Part shown: one piece after another, positions 34,244 through 43,869 of the stretch
How the letters are laid out: the number at the start of each line of letters is the position of its first letter
Numbering within the stretch: the first letter of the stretch is position 1
Origin: Roseburia sp. 1XD42-34
GTDB taxonomy: Bacteria; Bacillota; Bacilli; Bacillales; Amphibacillaceae
Reading direction: 5' to 3'
Assembly: GCF_009917385.1 (NCBI RefSeq)
Contig: NZ_QWLJ01000033.1
Coordinates: forward strand, 1-54,241
DNA: 54,241 bases
The notes under the pieces: generated by a model
What the model was told of the DNA's origin: nothing
Seen by the model: the letters and a program-made list of their open reading frames with translations, nothing else
The model's database searches: none
Made by a program: the position numbers and the translations under genes

Positions 34244-35830
34244 CTATTTCCTTACTTCATTTTTTAAAGATCGTGCAGCTTGTTCTACCTTAGGACCATA
34301 GACAACTTGTAGGTTTTTCTTATCAATTTTAACCAACCCCATTGATCCCGTTGCTTTTAGCAATGATTCATTTACTAATGAGGTGTCGTTTAATACTAAC
34401 CGTAATCTAGATATACAGTTATCAATTTCAACAATATTTTCTTTGCCACCTAATGCTTGTAGTATATTAGCTCCAAAATGGTTATCATCTGATGCTACAA
34501 CTTCATCTCCTTGATTTAAATCAGACTCATCACTTCTACCAGGTGTTTTAATATTAAATTTCTCAATTACGAATTTAAACACAAAGTAATAAATTACAGC
34601 ATACACGATGCCTACTAATACAATCAAATACCATCTCGTATACGTACCTTGTAAAATTCCAAAAATAGTTAGATCAATCATTCCGCCTCCAGCATTCCCG
34701 ACAGCAACATCCATTAAAGTCATGATTAAGAAAGATAAACCTGCCATAAATGCATGGAACACCCAAAGAACTGGTGAAATAAAGATAAAAGCAAATTCTA
34801 TTGGTTCCGTAATACCTGTGATAAAAGCAGTAAGTGCTGATGCAAGAAGCATTCCTTTAATCTTAGGACGCTGTTTCAAATAAGATGTCTTATACATGGC
34901 ATAACATGCGGCAGGTAATCCAAATACCATAAATGCATGAGTACCTTGAGTTAGAAAGCGCGTCGATTGTCTTAATATATCAATATCAGGTTGTGATGAT
35001 GCCATAACGGAGTTAAAAATCGATAATGCTCCTGATACTGTTTCACCGTCAACTACTGCTGTACCACCAATTGGTGTAAAACGAATTAATTGATTCAATA
35101 CATGATGGAGTCCTGTTGGGATAAGCAACCGCTCAGAAAACCCATACATAAAAGTACCCAATGCTCCTGATTTACTTATCAAGCTTCCTAGACCATTGAT
35201 GGCGCTATTAAAGTAAGGCCAGATAAAGAAAGTGATAATAGAAAGGAACGGGATTGTAACAATAATAACAATTGGCACAAAACGATTCCCACTAAAGAAG
35301 CTAAAAGCTGTAGGAAGTTGCTTCGTATGGTATCTGTTATGAATAAATGCAGTCCATAATCCTACAAGTATTCCACCAAACACTCCCATCCGGTACGTAA
35401 ATACACCTAACATCGTTTCATAGGCATTAGAGATTTCAAATGCTTTGATTTGGTTTAATCCATCTTGCATTAAATATTCAACAGAAGTCGTTTCAAGTGT
35501 AATACCTTTTAATTCTAATAAATAGCCAATTACGATATGAAAAATGATAAAAGCAATCACTACAGCAAAGCCTGCAATTTCTTTATCTTCTTTTGCTAAG
35601 CCGGTAGCTACTGATATAGCAAACAAAATTGGCAGTAGACCAAACATCATAGAAACAATTGCCCGAACTCCGCCTATAAAATTTTGAACTGCTTCAAAGT
35701 TCGCAACGGTTTCCCCGACAAGAGACGGATTTTGTAGGATAGATACAATACCAAGTAACAAACCTGAAGCTACAATAATTGATAATGGCCCCATTAGCGT
35801 TTTTCCAAATTTTTGAATAGCAGTTCTCAT
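34244..35830 (-). CDS. PTS EIICB component, glucose/maltose/GlcNAc superfamily
   Basis: Phosphotransferase permease of 528 aa. The EIIC domain (about 1-425) has about ten membrane segments and the signature ITGITEPIEFAFIFISP (about 325-341). The EIIB domain (about 450-528) carries the phosphorylated Cys472 in DNCISRLRLVL. No EIIA is fused; a separate EIIA gene lies at 38223. It imports and phosphorylates a hexose-type sugar. The nagB-like neighbour suggests an amino sugar. The ATG has AAGGTGAAG upstream. The gap 35831-36550 between it and the divergent hydrolase holds no gene; it should contain promoters and the RpiR operator, which I cannot pin down. Confidence 0.85.
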   Translation of the reverse strand: MRTAIQKFGKTLMGPLSIIVASGLLLGIVSILQNPSLVGETVANFEAVQNFIGGVRAIVSMMFGLLPILFAISVATGLAKEDKEIAGFAVVIAFIIFHIVIGYLLELKGITLETTSVEYLMQDGLNQIKAFEISNAYETMLGVFTYRMGVFGGILVGLWTAFIHNRYHTKQLPTAFSFFSGNRFVPIVIIVTIPFLSIITFFIWPYFNSAINGLGSLISKSGALGTFMYGFSERLLIPTGLHHVLNQLIRFTPIGGTAVVDGETVSGALSIFNSVMASSQPDIDILRQSTRFLTQGTHAFMVFGLPAACYAMYKTSYLKQRPKIKGMLLASALTAFITGITEPIEFAFIFISPVLWVFHAFMAGLSFLIMTLMDVAVGNAGGGMIDLTIFGILQGTYTRWYLIVLVGIVYAVIYYFVFKFVIEKFNIKTPGRSDESDLNQGDEVVASDDNHFGANILQALGGKENIVEIDNCISRLRLVLNDTSLVNESLLKATGSMGLVKIDKKNLQVVYGPKVEQAARSLKNEVRK

Positions 35831-36550
35831 AATTCTTCACCTTGCTCTCAATTTATATTTTATAAATAATAAAAAACTAGTAACTGAATATAATGTAACT
35901 TGTTATTCCTATTTCTTGGTATTCCTTTTTTAAAAAAAGCTGAAGGCGATCATTATTGCATGTTCTCCGGAAACATACGCTTAATCTCTAGAGATTGAAA
36001 CAGATAAAAGGAAGCCCTTTCATCTCTTCTTTCTGAACACATAGTATCACTTTAAAAAATAGCCAACAATATATTTTCAGCATTTAAATTCGTTAATCTA
36101 CTTTTGAATATTCATTCACATCATGAAAATATAATCAGTGGAAAATAAAGCTTATCAAATCTATAGTGAAATATTGTGATATCGCCATTTATCCTCTTAT
36201 TCCACCTTATCTTTGTTATGTATAAACCTAAACCATAAATCTCCTCATTCATTTTGGTCCCATTAACCTAATCGCATCTCTACAATATTTAACTTAACTT
36301 AAGTAAATCACGCGATCACTTCCATATACAAAATTACTCCTTACTGCTTCTGCCATGATCGAGTAAATATACTGAGCAAACTATTTCAAGAATGTATTTC
36401 CATACCCCGTACATTTTTTACATAAAAGAAATTTTATTCTAAATAAGATTTAAAAATCTTAAACTCCAACATGTATTGTTCCGCTATTTATCTAGTGCTA
36501 CGATGAGTCCAGAAACACTATCAATTATATAATTGAAAGGAAAGATAGGT

Positions 36551-37807
36551 ATGGAGGTTAATCTGGCTAGAGTAATTAAAGACATCGAAACATTAGCAAC
36601 TTTTACGGCAACCCCAGGTAATGGGGTTACGAGGTCATCCTACTCTCATGAAGATAAATTAGCAAAAGAATATTTGAAAAACGAAATGGAAAGAATCGGC
36701 CTAAAAGTATGGGAAGACGGATTCTCAACATTATTCGGACGTAGAGAAGGGAAAAATCCTAATGCGCCAGTAATTATGATTGGCTCGCATTATGATTCTG
36801 TAGTAAATGGCGGAGCTTTTGACGGCGTTGCCGGAACAGTCGCGGCGTTAGAAATTTTACGTGTTTTTCACGAAAATAATATTGAAAACGAATACCCGAT
36901 AGAAATCATTGCGATGAATGCTGAAGAAGGTGAAACATTTGGATCAGGTACAGGAGTTTCAAATTCACGGGCACTCGTTGGAACGTTAACAGAAAAAGAA
37001 CTAGATACTGTTAAAAATAGACACGGTTTAACAAAACGAGAGGCAATGAAAGAATATGGTCTAATTCCTGACTTAGAAGCGGCTAAAAGGGAAAAAGGTT
37101 CCATTAAAAACTTCATCGAACTCCATATCGAACAAGGACCTGTTCTTGATAATCATAATATTGATATTGGTTTAGTCGAATATCTTCCAGGAATCGGTAG
37201 ATATAAAGTGAATTTCTATGGAAAATTAGCAGACTCTACAGCACCCATGGACAATAGACAAGATGCTATGGTTGCAGCTTCAAAATTTGTTTTAGCCGTG
37301 AACCAAATTGTTAAATCATTAAGCCCCAGCATTACCGGAACAGTAGGAGAGTTGGAAGTCTCGCCTAATTCCCATCAATTCGTACCAGAGTATGTGCAAG
37401 CCAAAGTAGAAATCAGAACTTTTGATGTAGCAACGCTTAAAAATGTTCATTTATATGACCTATTGATGAAAGAAATAAACTCTATCGAAGCAGAAACAAA
37501 CGTAGAGATAGAATTGATCGAAATGGCTCGAGTAGGCTACAGCAACCCAACTCCACCTAGCGTAATGGTAAAAGAAAATGTAGAGCTCATGGAGAACATT
37601 TGTAAAGAGTTAGGTTATAAATATACGATCATCAACAATGGAACTGGGCATGATGCGATGATTATGGCAGATTTTGCGCCTACAAATTTTATATATGTAC
37701 CAAGTAAAGAAGGTATATCCCATCATCCAGATGAATGGACAGACTATGAGGATATCAAAAAGGGCATTCATGTGATGATGCAATTAGTATATAAATTATG
37801 TAAATAA
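36551..37807 (+). CDS. M20-family amidohydrolase, AllC/N-carbamoyl-amino-acid hydrolase type
   Basis: Binuclear metal hydrolase of 418 aa. Metal-site motifs are visible: GSHYDSV (His80), GAFDGVAG (Asp91), NAEEGETFGSG (Glu125/126), ELHIEQGPVLD (His192) and SHHPDEW near 391. The lid-domain motif usually reading ADHAGTTPM, whose His helps catalysis, is shortened here to ADSTAPM (227-233), lacking that His. Relatives hydrolyse N-carbamoyl or ureido C-N bonds. The start is ATG 36551 with AAAGGAAAG upstream. It is divergent from PTS EIICB and upstream of EIIA, so it may deblock the nitrogen of an imported amino-sugar derivative; this is inference. Confidence 0.8.
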   Translation: MEVNLARVIKDIETLATFTATPGNGVTRSSYSHEDKLAKEYLKNEMERIGLKVWEDGFSTLFGRREGKNPNAPVIMIGSHYDSVVNGGAFDGVAGTVAALEILRVFHENNIENEYPIEIIAMNAEEGETFGSGTGVSNSRALVGTLTEKELDTVKNRHGLTKREAMKEYGLIPDLEAAKREKGSIKNFIELHIEQGPVLDNHNIDIGLVEYLPGIGRYKVNFYGKLADSTAPMDNRQDAMVAASKFVLAVNQIVKSLSPSITGTVGELEVSPNSHQFVPEYVQAKVEIRTFDVATLKNVHLYDLLMKEINSIEAETNVEIELIEMARVGYSNPTPPSVMVKENVELMENICKELGYKYTIINNGTGHDAMIMADFAPTNFIYVPSKEGISHHPDEWTDYEDIKKGIHVMMQLVYKLCK

Positions 37808-37829
37808 TCCATAATATACATTAATATTA

Positions 37830-38020
37830 GATAAAGTGAACCTACAATTAGTTAGGTTTTCATTCCTCTCCCACGGCTTGTTAGCGCCGTTATGGTATGA
37901 CCTTAGGATCTCTTATGAAATAAGGCATTTAGGTGCTGCTATCTTCCATCAAAACTGGTTGTAGTATGGATTTTCCAATTTTGAGAATCTTGACAGCACC
38001 TTTCATATGGGATAAATTAA
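37830..38020 (+). repeat. Family B repeat, copy B7 (full length)
   Basis: It runs GATAAAGTGAACCTACAATT, TTAGGTTTTCATTC, GTTAGCGCCGTTATGGTATGACC, TTAGGTGCTGCTATCTTCC, ACTGGTTGTAGTATGGATTT to ACAGCACCTTTCATATGGGATAAA. TTAGGTT-type and GGTGCTG/CAGCACC pairings are intact. It lies between the M20 and EIIA genes. Confidence 0.85.
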
Positions 38021-38222
38021 TCTATTCACAATAGTACAATATACAGAACTGTTCAATGGCTACAGGACACCATACGAGTAGTAAATTATCTAAATTCGCT
38101 TAACACAATAAAATACTTGAATCCTTGTGGTTCTATCTTTTATCGATTAAACAGTGTATCTATCCGAGATAAACCAGAATATTCATTTAAATACTAAACA
38201 TACGATGTAGGGAGTTCGTTCA

Positions 38223-38705
38223 ATGTTAAACTTTTTTAAAAAGAAGAATAAACCAATTAAAATAAAATCGCCAATTATGGGAACTGCACTTCCTCTATCT
38301 GAAGTTCCGGATGAAGTATTTGCTTCAAAAATGATGGGAGATGGCGTCGCTTTCGAACCGACAGAAGGCATATTATATGCACCAATGGATGGAGAAGTCA
38401 TTCAAGTATTCCCGACAATGCATGCGGTAGGAATCAAATCCAATCATGGTTTAGAAATATTATTGCATATTGGAATAGACACGGTGAATTTATCAGGGGA
38501 AGGGTTTAAAAGTTTTATAGGTGTTGGCGACAAGGTTATAGTCGGGCAAAAATTAATTTCTTTTAATATAGATTTCATAAAAGAAAATGCCAAATCTGCT
38601 ATCACGCCTCTTATCATTACAAATATGGACAAAGTGGAGAAAATGGAATATACCTATGGAGCTACAACAAAAGATTCTGTAGTATTAACAGTAAGTATAG
38701 CGTAG
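38223..38705 (+). CDS. PTS glucose-type EIIA component
   Basis: EIIA-Glc/Crr-family protein of 160 aa. The phosphoryl-accepting His82 lies in LLHIGIDTV, with the partner His67 or His75 region MHAVGIKSNHG. It is a stand-alone soluble protein, so it can supply phosphate to the EIICB encoded at 34244. The ATG is preceded by TAGGGAG. It is bracketed by directly repeated B copies (B7 and B8). A stem-loop shared with the convergent regulator gene follows. Confidence 0.88.
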   Translation: MLNFFKKKNKPIKIKSPIMGTALPLSEVPDEVFASKMMGDGVAFEPTEGILYAPMDGEVIQVFPTMHAVGIKSNHGLEILLHIGIDTVNLSGEGFKSFIGVGDKVIVGQKLISFNIDFIKENAKSAITPLIITNMDKVEKMEYTYGATTKDSVVLTVSIA

Positions 38706-38713
38706 TTAAATAT

Positions 38714-38884
38714 ATCGATAAAGTGAATTTTCAATTAGTTAGGTTTTCATTCATCCTCCATGGCTTGTTAGTACCGTAATGGTATAACCTAAAGACCTTA
38801 GGGCACTTAGGTGCTGTTATCTCCGTCTTAGACTTACAGCTTACCCAAATCCTGAAGTGGGATCATCTTATATGCGGGATAAAC
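38714..38884 (+). repeat. Family B repeat, copy B8 (full length, well preserved)
   Basis: It has CGATAAAGTGAATTTTCAAT, TAGTTAGGTTTTCATTC, TTAGTACCGTAATGGTATAACCTAAAGACC, TTAGGTGCTGTTATCTCCGT and ATATGCGGGATAAA. TTAGGTT and AACCTAA can pair around the TACC-GTAA-TGGTA hairpin. It begins 9 bp after the EIIA stop. Confidence 0.85.
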
Positions 38885-38885
38885 C

Positions 38886-38933
38886 AACGGGAGGATTATC
38901 AGTTATACTCATTATCCCGATAATCCTCCCGTT
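38886..38933. terminator. 15-bp hairpin between convergent EIIA and RpiR genes
   Basis: AACGGGAGGATTATC pairs perfectly with GATAATCCTCCCGTT around an 18-nt loop. T-runs are short on both sides; probably a bidirectional transcription or mRNA 3' end signal. Confidence 0.65.
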
Positions 38934-38984
38934 ACATTTAAAAGATCGCCTATAACATGTTCATGATCTAGCGACATACAACGT

Positions 38985-39758
38985 TCATTCGACCTCTTTT
39001 AGATAATTGATAAACCCCTCGTACAATAAACTTAATACCAGATTTAATGTACAAAATGATGAGTTGTTTAATTGGCTAATTTTATTTAAATTAGACACTT
39101 GATAATAAAGATTATAGTCTGCTAAATAAGCTAATTCATTTCTGGAAAAAACAGTAACTGAAACCATCGGTACCTGCTTTACAGCAATATTTCTAACCAT
39201 CGAATCAATGGATTTCATATTCCCAGATAAAGAGGCAACTATTAATAAATCATTCGGAGTGATACTTTGAGAGATTAATTCAAGTTCAGTTTTACTTGGT
39301 ATGATATTTAAATAAATATTATTGTTCAATAAACATCTTGAAAAGTCTTTAAGCATTAAATTTTGCCCATATCCGGTTCCATAAGCAAAAATATGATCGG
39401 ACTCTAAAAATAATTGATATATTTTTTCTAAACTTTTATCCTGTTCAAAAAGTTTAATCGTTTCCTTCACATCTTTTAGTATAACTGAGCTATTGAAATA
39501 TTGGTTATTTGGCACCCTGGTTTCTTTCCTGCGATCCGCTTCTTCTTTTAGAAAATAGCGAAATTCACTATAGCCATGGAAGCCTAGTTTCTTCGTTGTT
39601 CTAATGATCGTAGAAGGCGAGACATTGCAATACTTAGCAATCTCTGTTACCGTTTTATCCTTACATAACTCTATATTTTGGCTAACATAACTGATGACGT
39701 GTAAATCATTATCATTTAATTGATCATAGTATTTATTAATCAGCACCTCTAAATTCAT
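38985..39758 (-). CDS. RpiR/MurR-family regulator of the PTS amino-sugar cluster
   Basis: Regulator of 257 aa with an N-terminal RpiR HTH (about 1-75; VTEIAKYCNVSPSTIIRTTKKLG) and a C-terminal SIS sugar-isomerase domain (about 105-240) with AYGTGYGQNL and VASLSGNMKSI. SIS domains in this family sense sugar phosphates. I choose ATG 39758 (MNLEVLINKYY) with GGGAGG upstream over a frame extension. It is convergent with EIIA and is the natural regulator of the surrounding PTS genes. Confidence 0.85.
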   Translation of the reverse strand: MNLEVLINKYYDQLNDNDLHVISYVSQNIELCKDKTVTEIAKYCNVSPSTIIRTTKKLGFHGYSEFRYFLKEEADRRKETRVPNNQYFNSSVILKDVKETIKLFEQDKSLEKIYQLFLESDHIFAYGTGYGQNLMLKDFSRCLLNNNIYLNIIPSKTELELISQSITPNDLLIVASLSGNMKSIDSMVRNIAVKQVPMVSVTVFSRNELAYLADYNLYYQVSNLNKISQLNNSSFCTLNLVLSLLYEGFINYLKEVE

Positions 39759-40440
39759 GTTTAGGACGACCTCCCTAAATACTTCTAAGTCCTTGTAAGC
39801 TTCTGCAAAGTCGCTTTGCATTCCCTACTCCAATGACGTAGACGCAGTTTTTTTATGCTAAATTTCCCGCAACTAGAATAATGATTGAACTATATCCATC
39901 TTATTAATAACCCTCCACAACATATAACACATGCAAAAACACTTTTCCATAACCAGTTTTTCATAACCAACTGCTAAATATACCTGGGGCTAAAAGCAGA
40001 TTATTTTCCATTATTATAACACACTGCATAGCAGATCTACGGCGATACTTTGCGACCTTGGTTAGTTTACTTTTATCCTTTATTAAAACAAGCGATATCC
40101 TATTAGTCTCTAAGCGGAAAATTTCTTTTGGTATGAATTATATTACATCAGGAACCCAACTAAGAATAATTGCTGGCACTGGGCTGGGATTCGAAGATGA
40201 AATAGACATTATGCTTATGAACTGTCGAACCATCTATATCTAGAGCTATTATGAACAAAACTCATACTTTTTACCTCAATATATATAAAACTATTCTCCT
40301 TTTATACAAATCTCCGCATAACTAATACTCGATAAACCATATAATTAGAAAATCAATCAGGATAACTCTTTTTCGGACTCCATAAAAAGCTTCTTTGTAG
40401 AACCTTTACATTTACTGCTTCTAGCTTCTGATTCCAAAAC

Positions 40441-40545
40441 AGGGAATTTGAAGGAATTTTTCAAGAAATACTTGAATTTATTAAGGATTTAAGTGAAACT
40501 TCATTTAATAAGTATTTTTTTGTTGAAATTGTAGATCAAGGTTAA
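40441..40545 (+). pseudogene. Coding-like remnant (34 codons, no start)
   Basis: The frame reads REFEGIFQEILEFIKDLSE and ends VEIVDQG-stop. The amphipathic, Glu/Phe-rich composition looks like the C-terminus of a lost protein. No upstream frame continues it. The rest of 39759-40696 holds no other supported feature. Confidence 0.25.
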
Positions 40546-40696
40546 CTTCACAACATCCGTGAACATCCTTTTTCTTCGTGGAATATATTACTGCCGACGC
40601 CGAACCCTTCTCTTCTTTATTCTGACAATCTAAATAATAACGTTTATGTAGGTTCTCTAGTATTAGCCACTACAGCACAACTAAGGAGGTTATCAT

Positions 40697-41323
40697 TTGA
40701 CATTTCACCAATGGTGGTCATCTATATATCAAAATGGCTTACATGCACCACTTTTTTATACCATGCCTGTTGGATTGCGATTTGAAATTGGACCAGTTGA
40801 ATATTCAACCAGTGATCCCAACTACTTTAAAATTGCTGAACAAAGGGCGCAAATGGTTTGGAACGATTTATTTAAACCGGAAGAGGAAGTGTACGTAGTG
40901 TTACAAAAATATCATGCCCGACCAGAAACATATCGCAGGCACTGCTTCTTGAATCGCTATTTTTATGAGCGCCCTGCATTATGTCAGCTTAGTTACGAGG
41001 TCTTGCCAAATCCATATGATGATGAAGATGATAAAACAAAGCTGCACCGCTTTGCCGTGAAAACTACCGTCGCAAACGTAAAGAAAAGAGCATGGATTCA
41101 GAAGTGCATTTGGAAAGATTTTACGGGCAAGGGGATTTTCAATGATTTCGAGTTATATATAGTCCGAATAAAGGACGGCGTGGTTTATTATTTATACGAT
41201 GATCGCGGTTTAGACGTGGCAGGAAAAGCGAAAACTCCTTTACAAGCATTATATGATTCTCGCACATCATTTTTATTAGAATACGATAGACAAAGAATGG
41301 ATCAGCAATTTGCAGGGCCGTAA
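40697..41323 (+). CDS. DUF3885 domain protein
   Basis: Soluble protein of 208 aa rich in aromatic residues, matching DUF3885. It has RFEIGPVEYSTSDPNYF early on and ends with YYLYDDRGLDVAGKAKTPLQ, both usual for the family. Relatives are often immunity-like or stand-alone proteins of unknown role. TTG start directly after AAGGAGGTTATCA. No operon partner is evident. Confidence 0.8.
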   Translation: MTFHQWWSSIYQNGLHAPLFYTMPVGLRFEIGPVEYSTSDPNYFKIAEQRAQMVWNDLFKPEEEVYVVLQKYHARPETYRRHCFLNRYFYERPALCQLSYEVLPNPYDDEDDKTKLHRFAVKTTVANVKKRAWIQKCIWKDFTGKGIFNDFELYIVRIKDGVVYYLYDDRGLDVAGKAKTPLQALYDSRTSFLLEYDRQRMDQQFAGP

Positions 41324-41506
41324 TGTGGCGGTTTTATCTCTGTCTTGAAATACCCGTTCGAGAGTTTGGTTCTGAGACACGAGCGAGACCATTTGTTTCA
41401 AGTTAAATATCTCGCTGCATTCCACCGTCGTTATAATTGTAAACTTCGGCGAAAAAGTTGTGAACTCCAGCGAATTCTGGACATGAGTCCTGTGTTTTTT
41501 TAATGA

Positions 41507-41521
41507 ATGTAAGCGTTGACA
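41507..41521. promoter_or_regulatory. cre site overlapping the glpT -35 box
   Basis: ATGTAAGCGTTGACA fits the cre consensus WTGNAANCGNWNNCW at every defined position and includes the TTGACA -35 hexamer. This predicts CcpA-mediated catabolite repression of glpT. Confidence 0.8.
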
Positions 41522-41544
41522 TCTGTTGGATGATCTTGTATTCT
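41516..41544 (+). promoter_or_regulatory. Sigma-A promoter of glpT
   Basis: TTGACA, a 17-nt spacer and TATTCT. The start is predicted near 41551, giving a ~205-nt untranslated leader that contains the hairpin at 41581-41637. Confidence 0.8.
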
Positions 41545-41580
41545 TGTTTTACAAGTTAAGAGGTAGCGGAGATTAGGAGA

Positions 41581-41637
41581 CCATACTATTTATATACTTT
41601 CATTTGCAGAAAGTATATATCTCAGTATGGTTCCTTT
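41581..41637 (+). terminator. Leader hairpin/terminator of glpT, possible GlpP target
   Basis: CCATACT...AGTATGG (41581-41587/41624-41630) encloses a second stem TATATACTTTC/GAAAGTATATA (41591-41601/41609-41619), followed by TTCCTTTTAT. In B. subtilis glp operons such leader terminators are overcome by GlpP with glycerol-3-phosphate; that mechanism is inferred here. Confidence 0.65.
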
Positions 41638-41756
41638 TATGTTAAATCTCTGTTCGCCCTCTAATTAACTTACTTTTATAAAAGGAAGGGAGAATACACC
41701 TTGTATCCCAAAGGGGAAATGGATCTCTAATATTTTTAAACATGGAGGGGAGATAT

Positions 41757-43116
41757 GTGTTAGAATTGTTCAAACCAGCTCCGGCCAAGGAAAGATTACC
41801 AGAGGATAAGATAGATTCCGGGTATAAAAAACTTAGGTTTCAGGTCTTTATGGGAATTTTCATTGGCTATGCAGCTTACTATTTAATTCGTAAAAACTTT
41901 TCGATCGCGATGCCTTATCTGACTGAAGAAGGGTTCTCAAAGGGAGAATTAGGGTTAGCGTTATCAGCTATTTCCATTGCATATGGGATAAGTAAATTCG
42001 TCATGGCAACTGTCTCAGATAGGAGTAACGCAAGAGTTTTTCTAGTTACTGGTTTAATTTTATCTGCAACTATAAACTTGTTAATGGGATTTGTTCCTTT
42101 CTTTACTTCAACCATTACCATCATGTTTATTATGCTGTTTCTTAATGGCTGGGTTCAGGGAATGGGCTGGCCGCCATCTGGTCGTGTGCTCGTACACTGG
42201 TTTAGTGTTAGTGAACGCGGAGGCAAAACCGCTATTTGGAATGTAGCTCACAATGTTGGAGGAGGACTTATGGCTCCATTAGCCATTGGCGGTGTGTCCC
42301 TTGCGACCACATATTTCGGAGCAACTTCGATAGGATATAAAGGAGTATTTGTTCTTCCGGCTCTAGTCGCTGTTGTAATTGCAATTATTGCTTTTGTATT
42401 AATTCGTGATACTCCACAATCCGTCGGTCTACCACCGATTGAAGAACATCGTGATGACTACCCAAGTAAATCCAAAAAAACATTTGAGACTGAACTAACC
42501 ACTAAAGAAAATTCTATTTAAATATGTGTTAAACAATAAATGGGTATGGGCTATTGCTATTGCCAATATATTTGTTTATTTCGTACGCTACGGTGTATTG
42601 GATTGGGCTCCAACCTATTTAAGCGAAGAAAAAGGATTTAATATGAGTGAATCAGGAATTGCTTACTTCCTATATGAATGGGCAGGTATTCCTGGTACAT
42701 TATTATGTGGTTATATTTCTGATAAAGTATTTAAAGGACGTCGTGGACCAGCGGGTGTAGTGTTTATGATCGGGGTAATGATTGCAGTGCTTGTATATTG
42801 GTTTAACCCCGCCGGTAATCCTCTGATTGACAACATGGCATTAATCGCTATTGGTTTCTTAATTTATGGTCCGGTTATGCTAATTGGTTTACAGGCGCTT
42901 GATTTTGTACCTAAAAAAGCTGCAGGTACTGCTGCTGGATTAACTGGTTTCTTTGGATATATCGGTGGTGCCGTATCAGCGAACGCTATTATGGGATTTG
43001 TTGTGCAACACTTCAGCTGGGATGCAGGATTTATGCTGTTAACCGTGTCTTGCATACTTTCGGTTGGTTTATTTGCCATCACATGGAATGTACGTGGACA
43101 GGAAGTTGTAAAATAA
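41757..43116 (+). pseudogene. glpT: Glycerol-3-phosphate transporter GlpT, frameshifted
   Basis: MFS organophosphate:phosphate antiporter of the GlpT/UhpT family; about 452 aa if intact. The first frame starts at GTG 41757 (GGAGGGGAG upstream) and covers TM1-6 with GWVQGMGWPPSGR. It stops at 42521. The second frame carries TM7-12 (NVFVYF-like, [24 protein letters not shown]) to 43116. Removing one A from the AAAA run at 42508-42511 restores a single frame ([15 protein letters not shown]). This is either a true inactivating insertion or a sequencing error. No glpQ or glpP is nearby. Confidence 0.88.
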
Positions 43117-43549
43117 AACTAATTAAACTTTATGGCGGGTATAAATTTCATAATGTCAGGTCAATAACTTTTTAGTTCCTTTATAATATATTTTAGTTAG
43201 TCAATTGTTCCTTTTTCTTTAAAAGAACAATAGTATGTGGTATTTACCAGTTGGTTTAAAAAGGTACGTTATTTAGTTTGCTATTAAAGTCATTTTGGGT
43301 ATCAATTGAAAATGGAGCACTATCTTCTCTATTATCTACATTTAATAATGAACATGAATAGAACATAAGCGCTCCTTAATGGTTCTTGAGCGAATAAAAG
43401 GATATCGTCACGTAAGCTTTACGAAAAATATAAATTGCACATATTATTGAAAGAAAAGGTTGTATGAAAGTGCGAAAAATTTCCACCAATCTCCCTTTAT
43501 AGCTGAATATGAAGAGGCTCTCTGTCTAAAGTGAATCAGCTTTTTAGCA

Positions 43550-43728
43550 GTAAATTAATCTTCAATAAGTAAGGATTTCCTTCCAGCTCCTATTGGTTGT
43601 GCCATAATGGGATAATACCGCTTATGAAGTTGGGAGTTCATGTTGCTGTTATCCTCCATTTACACTTGTTACAGTCCAGATTAGCCAACGACTACCAAAA
43701 TGGAAGTTTTACAGCTCCTTATATAAAG
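43550..43728 (+). repeat. Family B repeat, copy B9 (diverged)
   Basis: It contains TTAATCTTCAATAAGTAAGG, ATTGGTTGTGCCATAATGGG, GTTGCTGTTATCCTCCATTT, ACTTGTTACAGTCCAGATTA and TTTTACAGCTCCTTATATAA. It lies between convergent glpT and the GPH transporter. The remainder of 43117-44069 shows no gene. Confidence 0.65.
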
Positions 43729-43832
43729 CCCTTCTTGTAGTTAGTGCAAACACTGAAAAAGTTCTTTTCTAAAAAACCTAAAAATCAATTTCTAAGTTCA
43801 CGTAGTATATAAGCGTGTTTTTAGGATTTTAC

Positions 43833-43869
43833 GTTCATTCCCCCCATTCATTGTGGGGGGAATAGGAAC
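43833..43869. terminator. G/C-run hairpin between glpT and GPH transporter
   Basis: GTTCATTCCCCCC pairs with GGGGGGAATAGGAAC (one bulge), with an 8-9 nt loop. TTTTTT follows 7 nt later on the plus strand. Probably a terminator for the convergent pair. Confidence 0.5.
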
